Assembly (NCBI GenBank): GCA_002773755.1
Contig: PFAG01000004.1
Span: forward strand, 1-8,318
DNA: 8,318 nt
Source: Candidatus Colwellbacteria bacterium CG10_big_fil_rev_8_21_14_0_10_41_28
GTDB taxonomy: Bacteria > Patescibacteriota > Minisyncoccia > UBA6257 > Colwellbacteraceae
Direction of reading: 5' to 3'
Below are positions 5,575-8,318 of the stretch, piece after piece. How positions within the stretch are numbered: position 1 is the stretch's first letter; the number at the start of each line of letters is the position of its first letter. The translations under genes were made by a program, and so were the position numbers. The notes under the pieces were generated by a model. It saw only the letters and a list, made by a program, of their open reading frames with translations. It was not told where the DNA came from and did no database searches.

Positions 5575-6645
5575 ATGAATTATAAAGAGAGGCTTAACCA
5601 ACTACTTTTAACCACAGCTAAGCAGAGTGCATCCGACCTTCATATTGCTGTTGGTAGAAAACCTAGCACTAGAGTTGATGGAAGACTCATAGATATGGCG
5701 GGAGAGAATATCCTAAGCCCAGAGGATACTCAGGGATTAGTTTTGGCTATGCTTGATGAGAAGCAAAAGGAGAGATTCCTAAAAGAAGGAGATATAGATT
5801 TTTCATACAACTACGAGAACAAAGCTCGTTTTAGGGTTAACACCTTCTTCCAGAAAGGATTTATGGCGGCAGCTTTAAGGCTTATCCCTGCCCAAGTTAA
5901 GACTATAGAAGATCTTAGCCTCCCAAGCGTTCTTCATGAGTTCTCAAAATTAAACCAAGGATTTTTCTTAGTAACCGGTCCTGCTGGGCAAGGCAAGTCC
6001 ACAACTCTAGCTGCTTTGGTTGATGAGATTAACCACAGCAGGATGGACCATATAATTACCATTGAAGATCCTATCGAATATCTATTTATTCAAGATAAAT
6101 CAATTATCTCCCAAAGAGAGGTTGGGGCAGACACGCCAGACTTCAATCACGGGCTAAGATCAATTCTTAGACAAGATCCTGATGTAATCATGATCGGTGA
6201 GATGAGGGATTCAGAATCAATAGCTACAGCTATGACTGCAGCCGAGACGGGCCACTTAGTTTTCTCGACCCTTCACACAAACTCCGCGGCTCAGACAATC
6301 GATCGTATCATTGACTCTTTCCCAGCAGAACAACAGGGGCAGGTAACCTCTCAACTATCAGCAGTTTTAGTAGGGATTCTTTCTCAAAGACTTGTTCCAA
6401 AACTTGATGGAGGAAGGGTGCCAGCAATCGAGCTCATGTTTGTAAACTCTGCTATTAGGAACCTAATTAGGGAAAGGAAGAGTTATCAGATAGATCTTGT
6501 TATAGAAACAAGTAGGCAGCAAGGAATGACAACTCTTAATAGATCTCTAGCCGAGCTAGTCAAAAAGAAAGAAGTTTCGCTAGATGAGGCTGAACTATAC
6601 TCACTTAACCCTTCAGAGCTTAGGATTCTACTAGAGAAGATCTAA
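5575..6645 (+). CDS. pilT: Type IV pilus retraction ATPase PilT
   Basis: 356 residues, the normal PilT length, and shorter than PilB because the GspE N-domain is absent. PilT is the hexameric cytoplasmic ATPase that powers pilus disassembly and retraction, hence twitching and DNA pulling. The N-domain opens with the family mark ASDLHIAVGRKPSTRVDG (19-36). The ATPase core has Walker A GPAGQGKST (135-143, K141), Asp box TIEDPIEYLF (162-171), Walker B DPDVIMIGEMRD (201-212, E209) and His box TGHLVFSTLH (225-234). The retraction-specific AIRNLIRE motif (293-300, followed by RKSYQID) separates it from PilB. Walker A carries Ala and Gln where PilT/PilB commonly have Thr and Ser; the catalytic Gly-Lys-Ser remains. 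It starts 17 bases after pilB without a Shine-Dalgarno, behind a candidate promoter. Confidence 0.96.
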   Translation: MNYKERLNQLLLTTAKQSASDLHIAVGRKPSTRVDGRLIDMAGENILSPEDTQGLVLAMLDEKQKERFLKEGDIDFSYNYENKARFRVNTFFQKGFMAAALRLIPAQVKTIEDLSLPSVLHEFSKLNQGFFLVTGPAGQGKSTTLAALVDEINHSRMDHIITIEDPIEYLFIQDKSIISQREVGADTPDFNHGLRSILRQDPDVIMIGEMRDSESIATAMTAAETGHLVFSTLHTNSAAQTIDRIIDSFPAEQQGQVTSQLSAVLVGILSQRLVPKLDGGRVPAIELMFVNSAIRNLIRERKSYQIDLVIETSRQQGMTTLNRSLAELVKKKEVSLDEAELYSLNPSELRILLEKI

Positions 6646-6651
6646 AGATCC

Positions 6652-7860
6652 ATGAAGTTTAAATATAAAGCCAGAACAGTAACAGGAGAGCTACAAGTTG
6701 GCTTTGTTGATGGCGCAGATAGGGGAGACGCAGCTAATATACTTGACCAGAATCAGCTCATTGTTTTAAGTGTTGAGTCTGCTGAGCAAAAGAAGTGGTG
6801 GGATAAGATATCAGAATTCTTTGGACGAGTTAAGCTGAAGGATCTTATGATCTTCTCAAGACAGTTTTCAACTATGCTTGAGGCCAAGGTTCCTATCCAC
6901 GACTCACTTAGTAGCATTGAGAAACAGACTAAGAATCAGACTCTTAAAGAGGCTATAAGAGAAGTGGCTGATGATATTGATGCGGGACTATCTCTTTCTC
7001 AAGCCATGGAGAAACAAAGTCATGTTTTCTCTCTCTTCTACGTGAACATGATTAGGTCCGCTGAGATCACTGGAAGAATCGATGAGGCTACGAATTTCTT
7101 AGCAGACCACATTGAGGCCCAAGCAGATATGGCCTCAAAGGTTAAAGGGGCTCTAACATATCCAATTGTCATGGTGGTGCTTTTCATAATCGTTACCGGG
7201 ATTATCACAACAGTTGTTATTCCACAGCTAGCGCCAATATTTGAGGAATCAAATATAGAACTACCATTCTTTACACAATTAATTATTAATGCAGGAACAT
7301 TTATGGCTACCTGGTGGTGGTTAGTTCTACTCTCAATAGCCTTTTTAATTTATGTTGTCGCAGACTATTTCACGACAGACGAGGGGAAGGTTGTTATAGA
7401 TGAGATCGTTCTCAAAATTCCAGGTTTTTCAAAACTACTTAAACAACTCTATATTGCAAGATCCATTGAATCTCTAGCTGTTCTTCTAAGGGGAGCCATC
7501 CCGCTAGCCCAGGCTGTAGAAATCGTTGCTCAAACTGTTGGAAGTCCTGCCTATAGAGATATATATATGAAAATTGCAGATGATGTGAGGGGTGGGGAAC
7601 TCTTCTCAAGAGCTATTGCTAGATATCCAGAATATATTCCTCCCTTTGTTTCTCAAATGACTGCCATTGGAGAGAAAACCGGCAGATTAGATAATATGCT
7701 TCAAAGGGTATCTTCTTTCTATGCAAAGGAGATAGACGCCATGGTTGGTGGTCTGGTCGAGCTAATCCAGCCAATACTGATGGTTGTAATTGGTCTTATG
7801 GTGGGTGGTCTTTTTGCCTCCATCCTTATGCCTATCTACAACCTTGCACAAAGTTTCTAA
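6652..7860 (+). CDS. pilC: Type IV pilus inner-membrane platform protein PilC (GspF family)
   Basis: 402 residues, full length. PilC is the polytopic platform that couples PilB/PilT to pilin addition and removal. The N-terminus (MKFKYKARTVTGELQVGFVDG) is the standard opening. Two GspF (T2SSF) domains follow: about 64-187 (MIFSRQFSTMLEAKVPIHDSL...SAEITGRIDEA) and about 266-392 (YIARSIESLAVLLRGAIPLAQA...AIGEKTGRLDNML). The repeated pattern with the glycine-rich G-E-x-(T)-G-R-L/I element is visible in both halves. Membrane segments are at about 168-190, 216-237 and 370-393. The start is 6 bases after the pilT stop with no good Shine-Dalgarno, so translation is probably coupled to pilT. Nothing is missing or unusual in the sequence. 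Confidence 0.96.
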   Translation: MKFKYKARTVTGELQVGFVDGADRGDAANILDQNQLIVLSVESAEQKKWWDKISEFFGRVKLKDLMIFSRQFSTMLEAKVPIHDSLSSIEKQTKNQTLKEAIREVADDIDAGLSLSQAMEKQSHVFSLFYVNMIRSAEITGRIDEATNFLADHIEAQADMASKVKGALTYPIVMVVLFIIVTGIITTVVIPQLAPIFEESNIELPFFTQLIINAGTFMATWWWLVLLSIAFLIYVVADYFTTDEGKVVIDEIVLKIPGFSKLLKQLYIARSIESLAVLLRGAIPLAQAVEIVAQTVGSPAYRDIYMKIADDVRGGELFSRAIARYPEYIPPFVSQMTAIGEKTGRLDNMLQRVSSFYAKEIDAMVGGLVELIQPILMVVIGLMVGGLFASILMPIYNLAQSF

Positions 7861-7866
7861 ATAATT

Positions 7867-7875
7867 TGATATAAT
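7867..7875 (+). promoter_or_regulatory. Extended -10 promoter candidate directly upstream of the pilin gene
   Basis: TGATATAAT, identical to the box before pilT, lies in the 22-base pilC-pilin gap and ends 7 bases before the ATG at 7883. The usual start point, about 7 bases past the hexamer, falls on or next to the A of the ATG, so the message would be leaderless. No Shine-Dalgarno exists in the gap. A separate promoter would allow pilin to be made in excess of the assembly proteins. Confidence 0.6.
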
Positions 7876-7882
7876 CATATTT

Positions 7883-8318
7883 ATGAAGACACAAAACATA
7901 AAATCAAATAAAGGTTTCACTCTCATCGAGATGCTTATAGTTATTGCGATCGTCGCAATTCTAGCCGGTATTGTTATCGCTGGTATCTCGAACTTCAGAG
8001 GCGGGGCTGTTGATGCGAAGAAAATCTCTGAGCTTAGAAGTGCTCAAAATCTGATCGAGCTCTACTATGCTAAGTGTGGAGTATACCCAGGCGACGCAAA
8101 TTGTGGAGCCTCAGACATTACTTTCGGCACTACAGGATACACTACCATGAAGGCTAACATGGAGGGTGCTCAGGTAAGCGGTTTGCCAGATAACACTGCT
8201 GGTGGCGATATGGAGAGCCTCACGTACGGGTCTAGTGGTGGTCAATCATACACAATAGGGGTAACACTATCTGGGCCTAACCAGGTTCTCAATACGTCTG
8301 GAGAGATTGATACAACTG
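7883..8318 (+). CDS. Type IV prepilin (3' partial)
   Basis: The frame starts at ATG 7883 and stays open to the right edge (145 full codons), so the end is missing. It is a type IV pilin precursor: a short basic leader of 11 residues (MKTQNIKSNKG), then the class III signal G|FTLIEMLIVIAIVAILAGIVI with cleavage after Gly11, Phe at +1 (to be N-methylated by a prepilin peptidase) and Glu at +5 (E16). The hydrophobic N-terminal helix continues into an amphipathic part (KKISELRSAQNLIELYYAKCGVYP), as in many bacterial pilins. Two cysteines, C65 and C74, are ten residues apart inclusive and may form a small disulfide loop. The rest is Gly/Ser/Thr-rich, consistent with a beta-sheet head. It follows pilC by 22 bases behind its own promoter candidate. 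Major versus minor pilin cannot be decided; being next to pilC with its own promoter favours a major subunit. Confidence 0.95.
   Translation, partial: MKTQNIKSNKGFTLIEMLIVIAIVAILAGIVIAGISNFRGGAVDAKKISELRSAQNLIELYYAKCGVYPGDANCGASDITFGTTGYTTMKANMEGAQVSGLPDNTAGGDMESLTYGSSGGQSYTIGVTLSGPNQVLNTSGEIDTT

Noticed and set aside
6051..6056. Perfect TATAAT inside pilT
   Set aside because: It lacks the TGn extension and any start codon of a real gene downstream; expected by chance in AT-rich coding sequence.
6638..6650. AGATCTAAAGATC repeat at the pilT-pilC junction as an operator or terminator
   Set aside because: The symmetry is only a few base pairs with two GATC sites, there is no U-tract, and most of it is the pilT 3' coding end.

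Overview
The window reads as a compact, gene-dense chromosome segment of a Patescibacteria (CPR) type bacterium. Pointers are a single tightly packed type IV pilus (T4P) cluster with no secretin gene (pilQ) in view, a very short PilP-like protein, a surface protein ending in an S74 auto-processing domain next door, Arg codons that are mostly AGA/AGG, moderate-to-low GC, and mostly absent Shine-Dalgarno sequences. TGA serves as a normal stop (pilB ends on it), so nothing suggests the recoded TGA of Gracilibacteria/Absconditabacteria. The exact lineage cannot be fixed from sequence alone.

Layout. Positions 1-580 (+) hold the 3' end of a long surface or fibre-like protein with a C-terminal intramolecular chaperone (peptidase S74) domain. 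Its stop codon overlaps the stop of a convergent comF gene (577-1218, -). A perfect 10-bp hairpin inside the 3' end of comF is placed to terminate the upstream gene. A 38-bp divergent spacer (1219-1256) separates comF from the pilus cluster, which fills the rest on the + strand: pilM (1257-2366), pilN (2394-2948), pilO (2948-3517), a 96-residue PilP-like gene (3520-3810), pilB (3824-5557), pilT (5575-6645), pilC (6652-7860) and a prepilin running off the right edge (7883-8318). Junctions range from a 1-bp overlap to a 27-bp gap, and no stretch longer than 38 bp lacks a gene.

Function. PilM (cytoplasmic actin-like ring), PilN and PilO (single-pass membrane proteins with periplasmic-type domains) and the PilP-like protein would form the alignment complex. 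PilC is the membrane platform, PilB the extension ATPase, PilT the retraction ATPase, and the last gene encodes a pilin subunit. With ComF next door, DNA uptake is a plausible use of the pilus besides attachment to host cells.

Noteworthy points. The PilP-like protein stops right after its Arg/Pro-Phe motif and lacks the secretin-binding domain. An identical extended -10 box (TGATATAAT) lies just upstream of both pilT and the pilin gene, with a related TATAAT before pilN, suggesting internal promoters giving nearly leaderless transcripts. PilB keeps only one cysteine of each half of the usual tetracysteine zinc motif. The rest is an ordinary, well-conserved T4P operon; I see no wholly new system here.
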